A DNA stretch of 64,000 nucleotides from Thermoplasmatota archaeon (GTDB lineage: Archaea > Thermoplasmatota > Thermoplasmata > Lutacidiplasmatales > JAMCUS01), in assembly GCA_023379385.1 (NCBI GenBank), contig JAMCUS010000013.1, positions 36,635 to 100,634 of the forward strand, given 5' to 3'. The translations under genes and the position numbers were made by a program. The stretch's first letter is position 1, and the number at the start of each line of letters is the position of its first letter. Of this stretch, positions 52,519 through 62,374 are shown piece by piece. The notes under the pieces were generated by a model, which was given only the letters and a program-made list of their open reading frames with translations, ran no database searches and was not told where the DNA came from.

Positions 52519-54957
52519 ATGAAGCATTATCAAATAAATAATGATATAACTGATAGAAAAGAGATTCTGGAGAGTATATCAGCAAGAATATCCGATATTA
52601 AACATAACGGTGCCATTATTTTAATAAGTGGATTAATGGGTGTCGGAAAAACTACAATCATAAATGAAATTAATAGAATGGCCAAAATTTATGAATATAG
52701 AACTGTGAAAATAAATATACATACAAGTACGTCGTCCAGTCCACTTCATCCATTTATGTGGATACTTGAAAAAATTGATATGGATAATAAATCTATCCTT
52801 ATAAATAACAATGATAAAATACCACTTGGATTATTACCAATGACTGATATAGATATCACTGATTCAACCAATGATCCGCTTCCCATCATGTTGAGCCATT
52901 ATTCTGTAGATATAAATATGCGTAATTATAATGATAGTGAAAATACGATTGATGACGAGAATATTTATAGGATGGTTTTAGAAAAACTAAATGCCATTGC
53001 AAGCAAAGAACCTTTAATAATATTACTAGATGATTTTCATAATGCAGATATCGCATCATTTAAAATGTTATTAAAAGCATCAAAAACAATAAAAGAGAAA
53101 TCCATTGTAATATTTGCCAGTATTAGAGAAGATTTAATAACATCAGAAATTGAACCATACTATAAAAATATAGATGCAGTAGATGGTGCATGTAAAGTTT
53201 ATAAACTAGAGCCATTCACATATTCAGAAACATCCAGATACATTGAGAAATCTCTCAAAACAACCAACATATCTCCTTATTTTATAACATGGATGTTTCA
53301 GAAAAGTGGCGGTAATCCCTTAATACTATCTGAATACCTGAAGGAGGCTATAAAAAGAGGGTATGTTCAGAAAAGGGATGATGGAAAATATGTAGTACAA
53401 CCAAATATAAACATGTTATCTAATTTAGAAAACCTAAAAAACATTATGAATAGTCTACTCAGTACTCTTACAGTTGACGAACTCAACTTCCTGAATATCA
53501 TTGCAATAGTTGGAACTGTATTTTCCAAAAATATAGTAAAAAAGGTAATGGATATTGAAGAGAATAAATTCTCTAGCTTGATTGAACATTTACTAAAAAA
53601 GAGGCTCATAAAGAATGTAACCCCTGTTATATACTCTTTTACATACCCTGTAATGGTTGAGTACATTCTTGATAGCATGTCCAAAGCCAGAAAACGGTTA
53701 TACAACAGAAAAGTCGCAAAAGCAATAGAAAAATATGGTATTCTATCAAAACCTGATATATTGTATTCACTGGCATATCATTATTATGATTCAATGGATC
53801 TAGAAAATAGTTATAAATATTGCGTTATGGCTGCTGATACTGCTAAAAAAACAAATAAAATAGAACTTTCAATAGCTTTTTATAGAAAAGTCATTAATAT
53901 AATGAATGAGATTGGAGTTTCAGTGGAGAGTGAAATTGAAATATATAACGCATTAGGGGAGCTGTCGTATGCTATAGGTAAATGGGAAGATTCTCTGGCG
54001 TATTACACATATTTATATAATTTAGGAAGGGAACATAATAATAGCAACACTGTTGCAGTATCATCACTTAAAATGGGTTTAATCCATATTGGATTCAATA
54101 ACTTCGATATGGCTGAAGAGCATCTTCAAGATGCGATCTCAATTTTCAATAAAAATCACGACATACTGAGATTAAAGGAAGTGCAGAGAATTTTTGGATA
54201 CCTGTATTGGAGAAAAGGTGATCTTAAAAAGGCGGAAGATACTTTGCTGAAAGCATCCATGTTAAGTTATATAGAACCATCCATTGATGGTCCACTTTAT
54301 ATAGATCTGGGTAACATTGAAGTAGATAAAAATAATTTTGAAAATGCATTTAACTATTATAATAAAGCAATCAATATTTTAAATAAAAGTACCGATTTTT
54401 CCAGTATGTCCAGGGTTTATAATAATATGGGAGATACATACATCAAGCTAAATAATATTGAACAAGCTATACATTTTTTTGAAGTAGCAACTGATTATGC
54501 GAGACGAAGTGGAAATAGAGATATTTATGCATGGTCATTATTAAATCAATCCAATTCTAATATAAAATTAAATAAATTTAAAAAAGCGAAGGAATTAGGT
54601 GACGAGGCGATGAATATTATGGATGAAATAGAGGATACACGTGGTATTGTTGCAGCTTCATTGAATTTAGCTAATTTAAATGAAAGTATCGGTGAAAATG
54701 AATATGCAGATCTCTATTATCAAAAAGCAATAAAAAACAGTGAAAATATTGGTAATGCATATTTATATGCAGAATCTTTGGAAAGATATGGACTTTTTCT
54801 TATAAAGTTAGAAGGCGAAAAAAAAGAAAAAGGAATATCCAATCTTAAAAAAGCCAAAAATATTTTTGAGATGAATAACTTAGAAAATAAGGCAAATAAA
54901 ATAGATTCAATACTTAAGAATGAATTACCTATTAAAAACGTAAATATTGATGGATGA
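52519..54957 (+). CDS. STAND-like AAA ATPase with TPR array
   Basis: An 812-residue protein. The N-terminal NTPase has Walker A LMGVGKTT near residue 44 and Walker B LIILLDDFHNAD near 172, then a winged-helix-like segment (about 310-400). From about 420 to 790 there are TPR repeats such as ALGELSYAIGKWEDSLAYY and YNNMGDTYIKLNNIEQAIHFF. This ATPase-plus-TPR layout is that of signal-transduction ATPases that switch on ligand binding. No effector domain is seen at the N-terminus, so output is unknown. It is divergent from the RecA-like ATPase gene. Confidence 0.8.
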   Translation: MKHYQINNDITDRKEILESISARISDIKHNGAIILISGLMGVGKTTIINEINRMAKIYEYRTVKINIHTSTSSSPLHPFMWILEKIDMDNKSILINNNDKIPLGLLPMTDIDITDSTNDPLPIMLSHYSVDINMRNYNDSENTIDDENIYRMVLEKLNAIASKEPLIILLDDFHNADIASFKMLLKASKTIKEKSIVIFASIREDLITSEIEPYYKNIDAVDGACKVYKLEPFTYSETSRYIEKSLKTTNISPYFITWMFQKSGGNPLILSEYLKEAIKRGYVQKRDDGKYVVQPNINMLSNLENLKNIMNSLLSTLTVDELNFLNIIAIVGTVFSKNIVKKVMDIEENKFSSLIEHLLKKRLIKNVTPVIYSFTYPVMVEYILDSMSKARKRLYNRKVAKAIEKYGILSKPDILYSLAYHYYDSMDLENSYKYCVMAADTAKKTNKIELSIAFYRKVINIMNEIGVSVESEIEIYNALGELSYAIGKWEDSLAYYTYLYNLGREHNNSNTVAVSSLKMGLIHIGFNNFDMAEEHLQDAISIFNKNHDILRLKEVQRIFGYLYWRKGDLKKAEDTLLKASMLSYIEPSIDGPLYIDLGNIEVDKNNFENAFNYYNKAINILNKSTDFSSMSRVYNNMGDTYIKLNNIEQAIHFFEVATDYARRSGNRDIYAWSLLNQSNSNIKLNKFKKAKELGDEAMNIMDEIEDTRGIVAASLNLANLNESIGENEYADLYYQKAIKNSENIGNAYLYAESLERYGLFLIKLEGEKKEKGISNLKKAKNIFEMNNLENKANKIDSILKNELPIKNVNIDG

Positions 54958-54981
54958 TTTGTTTGTGCTCATATGTTAAAT

Positions 54982-56151
54982 TTATCTAGCAACTATTTTT
55001 TTAGCCATGTTTATAATATCTACTTCGTTTAAGGAGCGAGACTCGAGATATTCGTAATATTTACTCATAAAATCTGCACTAGTATATTTTGTTCTAACCT
55101 TTTGGTAATCTTTCATTTCATTTAGAAGCTTATTAAAATCATCCTCATTTATTTCAATATTATTCTGCTTTAAGATGTCCTGTATTAGATTTTTTCCACT
55201 GTGCTTTCCAAATCTAAAAGATCTATCTCTTTTTATCAATTCTATGGGTATTGCTTCGTAGGTAGAGGGGTCTTTTTTAATAATCTGTGTATGAATTCCA
55301 CTTTCATGGGAAAATACGTTGTTGCCAATAATTGGTTTGAGAGGTGATATTGGTATACCTGATATTTTTTCCACCTTTTTTGCGATTTCATATAGCAAAT
55401 CTAATTTTATACCGGTTTTTATTCCATACAAAACCTCCAGTGACATAACTACCTCTTCAGTAGCTACATTTCCAGCTCTTTCACCTAACCCACAAATTGT
55501 TGAAGATATTGCATGCGCCCCTGCAAAATATGCTGATAGGGTATTTCCAAGTGCTAGTCCAAAGTCGTTGTGGAAATGAACTGCAACAGGTACATTTAAC
55601 AACTTAATTAGCAATGCAATATTATCTCTTGCTGACTCTGGAGTAAGTACACCTACGGTATCCGGGTATGCAATAAGCGGTACGCCATGGTCTATCGCCA
55701 TTTTATATAAACGGTATAAAAAATCAAAATTGGTTCTAGTTGCATCTTCGGGAGCAAAAAACGGAACTATTCCATGATCTTTGCTGTAGTCTATAGCATC
55801 TCCAACCATCTCCATAACCTTTTCTTCGTTCAATCCTCTGGCAGCCATATGTTTTTCTGATGAACCAATAAATAGAATTATTCCTGAAAGATCACATTCT
55901 CTAGCAGCATCTATATCTGCTTTATTACATCTACATAATGCACTTACACTGCAATTTAAATTTTCTTTGGTAATTGCTTTAATGGCGTCACGTTCTTCAG
56001 GCCCTATAATGGGCATTCCTACGCTTATTGACTGAATCCTTGCATCATCTAACATTTTTGCTATTTCTATCTTTTCATCCTTTGAAAAAACAGTACCTGG
56101 ATTTTGCTCACCTTCTCTTAAAGTCGTGTCCATTATAAATACATCCAACAA
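54982..56151 (-). CDS. Homocitrate synthase / isopropylmalate synthase family enzyme
   Basis: A 389-residue HMGL-like TIM-barrel enzyme. It opens DTTLREGEQNPG, the REGEQ variant usual in homocitrate synthases. HFHNDFGLALGN and GLGERAGN provide metal and substrate residues, and GNNVFSHESGIHTQ a C-terminal signature. The regulatory LeuA domain of isopropylmalate synthase is missing, which also favours homocitrate synthase, the first step of the aminoadipate route to lysine. The start is TTG 56151; ATG 56133 would cut into the first strand. No other lysine genes are adjacent. Confidence 0.8.
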   Translation of the reverse strand: MLDVFIMDTTLREGEQNPGTVFSKDEKIEIAKMLDDARIQSISVGMPIIGPEERDAIKAITKENLNCSVSALCRCNKADIDAARECDLSGIILFIGSSEKHMAARGLNEEKVMEMVGDAIDYSKDHGIVPFFAPEDATRTNFDFLYRLYKMAIDHGVPLIAYPDTVGVLTPESARDNIALLIKLLNVPVAVHFHNDFGLALGNTLSAYFAGAHAISSTICGLGERAGNVATEEVVMSLEVLYGIKTGIKLDLLYEIAKKVEKISGIPISPLKPIIGNNVFSHESGIHTQIIKKDPSTYEAIPIELIKRDRSFRFGKHSGKNLIQDILKQNNIEINEDDFNKLLNEMKDYQKVRTKYTSADFMSKYYEYLESRSLNEVDIINMAKKIVAR

Positions 56152-56255
56152 ATGTTCACCTTTTTTCTTATATCACATTTAGGTATATCTAGTATTAAAT
56201 TATTTTTATATTATATAATGATTTACTGAAAGTATAGAGAATGAGGGAAGCTATA

Positions 56256-56290
56256 AAACCTCAATGCTTTAGCTGAGGAGAGGCTGCTGC
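56256..56290 (+). other. IS200/IS605-end-like relic
   Basis: CCTCA (56259-56263) pairs with TGAGG (56274-56278) around ATGCTTTAGC, followed by AGAGG. The complement of 9036-9061 shares ATGCTTTAG and GAGGAGAGG. Similar hairpins occur at the right ends of IS200/IS605 elements, but no gene remains here. Confidence 0.35.
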
Positions 56291-56421
56291 ATTTAACAGG
56301 TATTTACCAACGGTTTTGGCATAAAAAAGATATATTCAATAATTATAAAAAACAAATTATAAAAACAATATACAAATATTTCCATTTTTATATACTATAT
56401 TACGTATTGGTGATGTGAAAA

Positions 56422-56928
56422 TTGAACGAATTGAAAAATGAAAAATTCCTACTTGATTGTATGTTAGGAAAGCTTGCACGATGGTTAAGATTTGCAGGAT
56501 TTGATACATTATACTTTAAAAATATTGATGACGATGAATTGATAAACATAGCCATAAAAGAAAATAGAATATTAATAACCAGAGACAAGAATCTTTACAG
56601 AAAAATAATTGATAAATCCATATTTGTCAATGAAACAGATATAGATAGACAGTTATATCATATACTAAAATTATATACGGCAAATAAAAATTGCTATTTA
56701 ACGCGATGTGCTATATGCAACACGGTATTATCAACAATACTGGAGGATCCAGTAAAAAAATGTTCATCAATAAAACATCCAAAAACAATAAAAACATTTT
56801 ATTATTGTACATATTGTAATAAAATATATTGGAATGGATCACACAGTTCAAAAATTATAAACAAATTGAATAACATCCAGAATGATTTGTTAAAGAAGGA
56901 GGAGTTTGTGGAAACCGGTAAAAATTAA
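56422..56928 (+). CDS. Mut7-C RNase domain protein (DUF82)
   Basis: A 168-residue protein. The PIN-like half shows FLLDCMLGKLARWLRFAGFDT, the Mut7-C hallmark, and ILITRDKNLYRKI near residue 52. The C-terminal half is a zinc ribbon with CAIC...C and CTYC near 95-135. The family is a predicted RNase acting in RNA processing or decay. It starts with TTG 56422, 7 bases after GGTGAT; an in-frame TGA just upstream rules out an earlier start. Confidence 0.85.
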   Translation: MNELKNEKFLLDCMLGKLARWLRFAGFDTLYFKNIDDDELINIAIKENRILITRDKNLYRKIIDKSIFVNETDIDRQLYHILKLYTANKNCYLTRCAICNTVLSTILEDPVKKCSSIKHPKTIKTFYYCTYCNKIYWNGSHSSKIINKLNNIQNDLLKKEEFVETGKN

Positions 56929-56974
56929 ATGTTTTGACTGCATTTCACTTCGGTAATGAAGTTAACAAAAATCA

Positions 56975-56982
56975 TTATATAT
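56975..56982 (+). promoter_or_regulatory. TATA box of the kdp operon
   Basis: TTATATAT is centred about 27 bases before the kdpF ATG at 57005, so the mRNA should be leaderless. No clear operator palindrome is seen beside it. Confidence 0.55.
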
Positions 56983-57004
56983 AGAAATGTGATATGTGTG
57001 GTTT

Positions 57005-57142
57005 ATGAGTTATAACATTATAAGCATAGCTCATTTAATATCATACCTCCTTTCTAATTTTGGGTTATTATCCTTCACATTAATATCTATTTTTATACTT
57101 ATATATTTATCATATGTTATATTGCATCCTGAACTGTTTTAG
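57005..57142 (+). CDS. kdpF: K+-transporting ATPase small subunit KdpF
   Basis: A 45-residue peptide with one hydrophobic helix (about 19-41) and the C-terminal signature YVILHPELF, matching the LxxPExF ending of KdpF. KdpF sits at the KdpA/KdpB interface and stabilises the complex. It ends 10 bases before kdpA. Short-ORF filters would easily miss it. Confidence 0.82.
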   Translation: MSYNIISIAHLISYLLSNFGLLSFTLISIFILIYLSYVILHPELF

Positions 57143-57152
57143 GTGAGACGAA

Positions 57153-58844
57153 ATGATTTATTCGCAGTATATTTCAATTTTACTAACTTTTCTGGTTTTG
57201 GCAATTCTTATACCTATCATCGGCAGATATATTGCTGATGTATATCAGGAAAAAACAACAATACTGGATGTTCTATTCTATCCTGTAGAGGCATGGATTT
57301 ATAAATTGATTGGAACGGATTCTAAAAAAAGTATGGATTGGAAAGAATATACAGTTGCACTCGTATTAACCAATATTACGTTCGGTATATTTGCCTTTTT
57401 AATTCTTACTCAGCAAGGCGGATTACCCCTAAACTATTTCAATAGTCCTGATATGAGCTTTAGATTGGCATTCCATACATCAGCATCTTATTTAACAAAT
57501 ACAGACTTTCAGCATTTTAATCCTGTTACGCAGATTTCAATGTTTTCAGAGATGTTTGCCATAATGCTGCTGATGTTTGTTTCATCTGCAACAGGGCTGG
57601 TTGTAGCGGTTTCTTTGATAAGAGGTATAAAAAACAGCAATGGCAAAATTGGTAATTTCTATATTGATTTTGTGAGAAGCATAACCAGAATTTTATTACC
57701 ATTTTCCATTCTGACAACCTTTTTATTGGTTTTTATGGGTGTACCGGATACGTTAACACCATATATTATTCTACATCCAGTTACCGGTGGTAGTTCCATA
57801 ATGCCGCTGGGATTGAATGCAGCGCACACGTCCATTGAGTTATTAGGAACAAATGGAGGTTCATACATCAATGGTGGAAATTCTAATCCACTATCTGATC
57901 CATCAAATGCAACCATATTTCTGGAGACATTAATGATGTTATTATTTCCATTTTCCTTAATTTTTGCATACGGAGAAATGATAAAGAAAAAAAGCGAATC
58001 CTTTGTGCTTTTTATAGTTACTTTTGGATTACTATTATTCGCAGTTTTATCTGTTGTCAATATAGAGATGCAGGGTAACGTTATGCTGAGCACAATTCCA
58101 CATTTAAGCATGAGTTCCGGTAACTTTGTTGGAAAAGATACCAGATTTGGTGTGGTATATGGTTCATTCGCACAGACAGTATCTGTGTATACCAATACAG
58201 GTGCTCAATTCGTTAACATAGACACTATGTTGCCGGGTTCCCAAATATTTCTCCTGTTTGGAATGTTTATTCAGGCTGTACCGGGTGGGATAGGTACTGG
58301 CTTTACCTACCTTTTATTATACCTGCTGTTATCTGTTTTTCTGGGGGGACTCATGGTGGGAAGAACACCGGAATATATAGGGAAGAAGATAGGGGTAAAG
58401 GAAATTAAATACACGTCTCTGGCACTTATAGTTCACCCCATACTCATAATAACTCCCTTCGTGATCGCTTTGCTTTTTAATCCATTTGGTAGTGTAACCT
58501 ATTCTCCACATAATTTAACTGAGCTTCTATATGAATTTACATCTGAGGCAGCAAATAATGGTAGCTCTATGACCCTGAATGATAACAATGCTTTTTATAA
58601 CATAGCTGGTGGCATCATTATGCTGTTAAGCAGATTCATACCTATTGTTGCAACGCTGGCTATAGCTGGTAGTTTATCCAATAAAAAATCATTGCCTGAA
58701 AGAGGTGGCAGCATGAGGACCGATTCAATAACATTTGCACTTTATCTTATAGGAGTAATAATCATTCTGGGTGCACTGATGTTCTTACCCGTTATTGTGA
58801 TAGGGCCTCTACGGGATTATCTGAGGTTGAGTCATTATGGATAA
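57153..58844 (+). CDS. kdpA: K+-transporting ATPase channel subunit KdpA
   Basis: A 563-residue, ten-helix channel-like subunit. The four selectivity-filter segments are visible: TSASYLTNTDFQHF (near 110), GTNGGSYINGGNSN (near 228), VYTNTGAQFVN (near 347) and EAANNGSSM (near 467). It binds K+ with high affinity and passes it to KdpB through the inter-subunit tunnel. The last 8 bases overlap kdpB. Confidence 0.94.
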   Translation: MIYSQYISILLTFLVLAILIPIIGRYIADVYQEKTTILDVLFYPVEAWIYKLIGTDSKKSMDWKEYTVALVLTNITFGIFAFLILTQQGGLPLNYFNSPDMSFRLAFHTSASYLTNTDFQHFNPVTQISMFSEMFAIMLLMFVSSATGLVVAVSLIRGIKNSNGKIGNFYIDFVRSITRILLPFSILTTFLLVFMGVPDTLTPYIILHPVTGGSSIMPLGLNAAHTSIELLGTNGGSYINGGNSNPLSDPSNATIFLETLMMLLFPFSLIFAYGEMIKKKSESFVLFIVTFGLLLFAVLSVVNIEMQGNVMLSTIPHLSMSSGNFVGKDTRFGVVYGSFAQTVSVYTNTGAQFVNIDTMLPGSQIFLLFGMFIQAVPGGIGTGFTYLLLYLLLSVFLGGLMVGRTPEYIGKKIGVKEIKYTSLALIVHPILIITPFVIALLFNPFGSVTYSPHNLTELLYEFTSEAANNGSSMTLNDNNAFYNIAGGIIMLLSRFIPIVATLAIAGSLSNKKSLPERGGSMRTDSITFALYLIGVIIILGALMFLPVIVIGPLRDYLRLSHYG

Positions 58845-60957
58845 TAGAAAAAAAGGGTTATCACACTTACATGGTAATTTAAAGACAATAATAAAACTGG
58901 CATTCGTAGAGTCAGTGGTTAAATTTGATCCCAGAAAGTTATGGAAAAATCCAGTTATGTTTGTTATTTTTATATATACATTATATGTTTTTTTTGTTAC
59001 TTTGGATCCTTATTTATTCCGAGATGTGGTGAACATAAGCAATTTCAGCAGAATTTATTACATAGAGATAACCATAATTTTATTTGCCACTATATGGTTT
59101 GCAAATCTTGCTGAAGCTATAGCAGAAGCACAGGGTAGGGCACAGGCCGATTCCTTAAGAAGTATGAAAAGTGAAATTGTAGCTACATTGTACGATCCAA
59201 AGACCTCCACAGAAAAAAAAATTTTTTCGAAGGATCTGAAATACAACGATGTTATAATCGTTAGAGAAAATGAACCTATACCAAAAGACGGAGAGATAAT
59301 TGACGGTTCTGCACTTATTGATGAATCAATGATAACCGGTGAATCACAGGCAGTCATGAAGGAGTCTGGTGGGGATAAAACCTCTGTCACAGGTGCTACA
59401 ATTGTTAGGTCTGGAACCATAAAAGTAAGAGTAACAGAGAAACCAGGTGAATCTTTTCTGGATAGAATGATTGCTCTTGTAGAGAGTTCAAAAAGACAAA
59501 AAACCCCCAACGAAATTGCTCTCAATGTTGTTCTTGCAATTTTGACCTTTATAATGGTATTTGTAATTTTAACGCTGGTATACATTGAAATAGCACTGTC
59601 AATAGAGATTGATATAGCTACTATGGTAGCATTGCTTGTATGCCTGGCACCGACTACTATTGGAGGGTTGCTATCGGCCATAGGCATTGCCGGAATAACA
59701 AGGGTTGCAAAGGTCAATGTAATTGCTAAATCTGGGAAAGCCGTTGAAGCAGCAGGAGATGTAGATGTATTAATACTGGACAAAACAGGCACGATAACTG
59801 TTGGTAATAGAATCGCTACAGAATTTGTTCCAACTAAAAATTATAAAATGGAGGATCTATTATACAATGTTGTTATAGCATCAATTTATGATACCACTCC
59901 AGAAGGCAAATCTATAATTAAAATTGCATACAAAAGAGGTATAAAGGTAGATACCAAAAACATGGGTGAATTGCAGAAAATTCCGTTTTCACCACAAACT
60001 AGATACAGTGGCATTATCATGCCTGATGGTACTAGAATAATTAAGGGAAGTGTAGATGCTATAGAAAAGGAAACTGGGTATATACCTGCAGACCTTCACA
60101 TGAAGAGCAAAGAGGTTGCAGATCAGGGTGCTACACCGTTGCTAATTTCCAGAAATAAAGAGGTTATCGGGCTAATCGTTATGAAGGATGTTATAAAACC
60201 AGGTATACGCGAGAGGCTTAGAGAATTGAAGGTCATGGGTATTAAAACAGTTATGTGTACAGGAGATAACAGGCTCACAGCTAGATTTATCGCCAAGGAT
60301 TCCGGTGTAGATGAATATATTGCAGAGGCAAAACCGGAAGATAAGCTAACAGTAACAAAAAAATATCAGGCCAAAGGTATGCTAACGGCTATGACCGGTG
60401 ACGGTACCAATGATAGTCCTGCATTAAGTCAGGCAGATGTTGGACTTGCAATGAACAGTGGTACACCTGCCGCCAAAGAAGCTGCTAACATGGTTGATCT
60501 GGACTCTGATCCAACAAAACTTATTGAAGTGGTTGCCATAGGTAAACAGCTCCTAATAACGAGAGGTGCATTAACCACTTTCTCTATAACTAATGATGTA
60601 GCGAAGTATTTCGCCATTTTGCCAGCTATGTTTTTTATGATCGCAAATCTCACCTCTTTGAATGTTATGCATCTAGCGTCACCTCAATCAGCAATATTAT
60701 CTGCAGTAATTTTTAATGCGATCACAATACCCATTCTTATTCCATTTGCAATAAAAGGAATAAGTTATACTCCTGCATCGGCAACACAGTTATTAAGGCA
60801 AAACGTCATATTCTTCGGGTTTGGAGGTGTATTAACTGCATTTATAGGCATAAAGATCATAGATATTATAATAACAACTGGTAGCGTAGGACACGTCATT
60901 GCAATATCTTATTATATTTTAAAGGTAATGCTGGCATTAATTGGGGTGAAAATATGA
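58837..60957 (+). CDS. kdpB: K+-transporting P-type ATPase subunit KdpB
   Basis: A 706-residue P-type ATPase. GRAQADSLR is KdpB-specific. The actuator loop is TGES (167-170), the phosphorylated Asp315 is in DKTGT, and the hinge TGDGTNDSPAL and CTGDNRLTA are intact. The TGES serine corresponds to the residue whose phosphorylation switches KdpB off in E. coli (Ser162 there). kdpC overlaps its stop by four bases. Confidence 0.95.
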   Translation: MDNRKKGLSHLHGNLKTIIKLAFVESVVKFDPRKLWKNPVMFVIFIYTLYVFFVTLDPYLFRDVVNISNFSRIYYIEITIILFATIWFANLAEAIAEAQGRAQADSLRSMKSEIVATLYDPKTSTEKKIFSKDLKYNDVIIVRENEPIPKDGEIIDGSALIDESMITGESQAVMKESGGDKTSVTGATIVRSGTIKVRVTEKPGESFLDRMIALVESSKRQKTPNEIALNVVLAILTFIMVFVILTLVYIEIALSIEIDIATMVALLVCLAPTTIGGLLSAIGIAGITRVAKVNVIAKSGKAVEAAGDVDVLILDKTGTITVGNRIATEFVPTKNYKMEDLLYNVVIASIYDTTPEGKSIIKIAYKRGIKVDTKNMGELQKIPFSPQTRYSGIIMPDGTRIIKGSVDAIEKETGYIPADLHMKSKEVADQGATPLLISRNKEVIGLIVMKDVIKPGIRERLRELKVMGIKTVMCTGDNRLTARFIAKDSGVDEYIAEAKPEDKLTVTKKYQAKGMLTAMTGDGTNDSPALSQADVGLAMNSGTPAAKEAANMVDLDSDPTKLIEVVAIGKQLLITRGALTTFSITNDVAKYFAILPAMFFMIANLTSLNVMHLASPQSAILSAVIFNAITIPILIPFAIKGISYTPASATQLLRQNVIFFGFGGVLTAFIGIKIIDIIITTGSVGHVIAISYYILKVMLALIGVKI

Positions 60958-61550
60958 AATATATAAAACATGTTAGAGGCTCTATTACATTGCTGTTTTC
61001 AATGTTAATTATTGTATCTGTTATATACCCATTTGCTACAGCATACATATCCACGTATGTCTATCACTCACCTTATTCAAATGTACCTGTTATATATCAT
61101 AACGGGACAGCTATTGGATCACCTGATATGGTTGAAAACTTCACGCAACCATGGTTTTTTCATCCCAGGCCATCCATGACGGATTACTTCAGCCTAAGTT
61201 CCAACAGTTCTTCAAATTACGGGCCTGTCTCTCCTGTTCTTTACAACTTTACGCTTCAGCTGGTAAAAAAGTACTATGGTGGATATATTAGCTTTAATAA
61301 TACCACAACCACCATACCCATAAACATGGTTTCATATTCATCGTCTGGTGTTGATCCTGACATAACAATATTATCTGCATTAATTCAGATACCCAGAATT
61401 TCCCATTATTCAGGAATTCCGCAGAAAGACCTACTTTCAATGGTTACCAACAATACAGTAGCTCCCTTCCTAACGGTCGTGGGTATACCCTATGTAAATA
61501 TAGTAACATTAAATACATATATATATGATATAATGCAAAATGCACAGTGA
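60954..61550 (+). CDS. kdpC: K+-transporting ATPase subunit KdpC
   Basis: A 198-residue protein with one N-terminal membrane helix (about 11-33) and an extracytoplasmic domain. WFFHPRPSM, SSNYGPVSP and the C-terminal VSYSSSGVDPDI with IPQISH-like sequence are KdpC signatures. It increases the affinity of the complex for K+. Confidence 0.92.
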   Translation: MKYIKHVRGSITLLFSMLIIVSVIYPFATAYISTYVYHSPYSNVPVIYHNGTAIGSPDMVENFTQPWFFHPRPSMTDYFSLSSNSSSNYGPVSPVLYNFTLQLVKKYYGGYISFNNTTTTIPINMVSYSSSGVDPDITILSALIQIPRISHYSGIPQKDLLSMVTNNTVAPFLTVVGIPYVNIVTLNTYIYDIMQNAQ

Positions 61551-61558
61551 GGTTTACC

Positions 61559-62359
61559 ATGTATAAAAAAATTATTATACCGATTGAAAAGGAAAACGAT
61601 TCTGAATTGATGGTGTATTATGCAAGCAAATTTTTGAAAAAAGGGGGTACAATGGTGCCCATCCATATAATAGATACCAAAAAAGCACCTGAGGTAATGA
61701 GAAGGTGGAGAAACAGTGTGAACATCATATTGCCAACATATGAAACAGGCGCAGAACTTGGTATAACCGTAGAACCCCACGTAAGAAGTGCAAAAACAAT
61801 ACCTGATGGGATACTTGAACTTGTAGATGAGGTATCCGCAGACTCCATTTTCATGCTACTCAAAAATGTTAAATATACAAATAAGCTTTTTTTTACAACT
61901 GTTATTGATAGTGTTCTTAGATATTCAAAAGTTGATGTTTTGGTTACTAATAGATTGGCCTTAATATCAAAGAAATCCAACGAAAAATTACTTATTCCGT
62001 TCATAGGTAATAAACCACCTGAAAGATTGTTAAAATTTGCTAAAAATTTTACAGATAAAAACGGTGGCAGTATTATCCTCATAAATATAAATGTGAAAAA
62101 TTCAAAAAATGGTGGTGTAGGAAAAAATATTGTAAAGGGAATGAAATATTTTGTAAAGCAGATTATCCTGGCACCCTATAATATTGTGAATAGCAAAACC
62201 GTTGTAGATGCCATTATGAAGGAGGTTAAAAAAGAGAATTATGGTACCATCCTGATTTCGGAGGATATATTCGGTGGAAAATATATCATATCCCACGTTA
62301 AGGTTCTTGATTATCTTGCTAAGAAAGCACCATGTCCTGTCCTGTTTTTAAAGAGGTAA
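61559..62359 (+). CDS. Universal-stress-like protein linked to kdp
   Basis: A 266-residue protein with two Usp-like alpha/beta halves: KKIIIPIEKENDSELMVYYAS at the start and KLLIPFIGNKPPERLLKFA near 145. A G-x2-G-x9-G(S/T) nucleotide loop is not clear, so ATP binding is uncertain. Start at ATG 61559 follows a GAGGT site. It follows kdpC by 8 bases, in the position where other archaea have KdpQ-type genes and bacteria the sensor KdpD, which carries a Usp domain. A role in controlling or sensing for Kdp is inferred. Confidence 0.72.
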   Translation: MYKKIIIPIEKENDSELMVYYASKFLKKGGTMVPIHIIDTKKAPEVMRRWRNSVNIILPTYETGAELGITVEPHVRSAKTIPDGILELVDEVSADSIFMLLKNVKYTNKLFFTTVIDSVLRYSKVDVLVTNRLALISKKSNEKLLIPFIGNKPPERLLKFAKNFTDKNGGSIILININVKNSKNGGVGKNIVKGMKYFVKQIILAPYNIVNSKTVVDAIMKEVKKENYGTILISEDIFGGKYIISHVKVLDYLAKKAPCPVLFLKR

Positions 62360-62374
62360 CATCTGTTGTTAATT

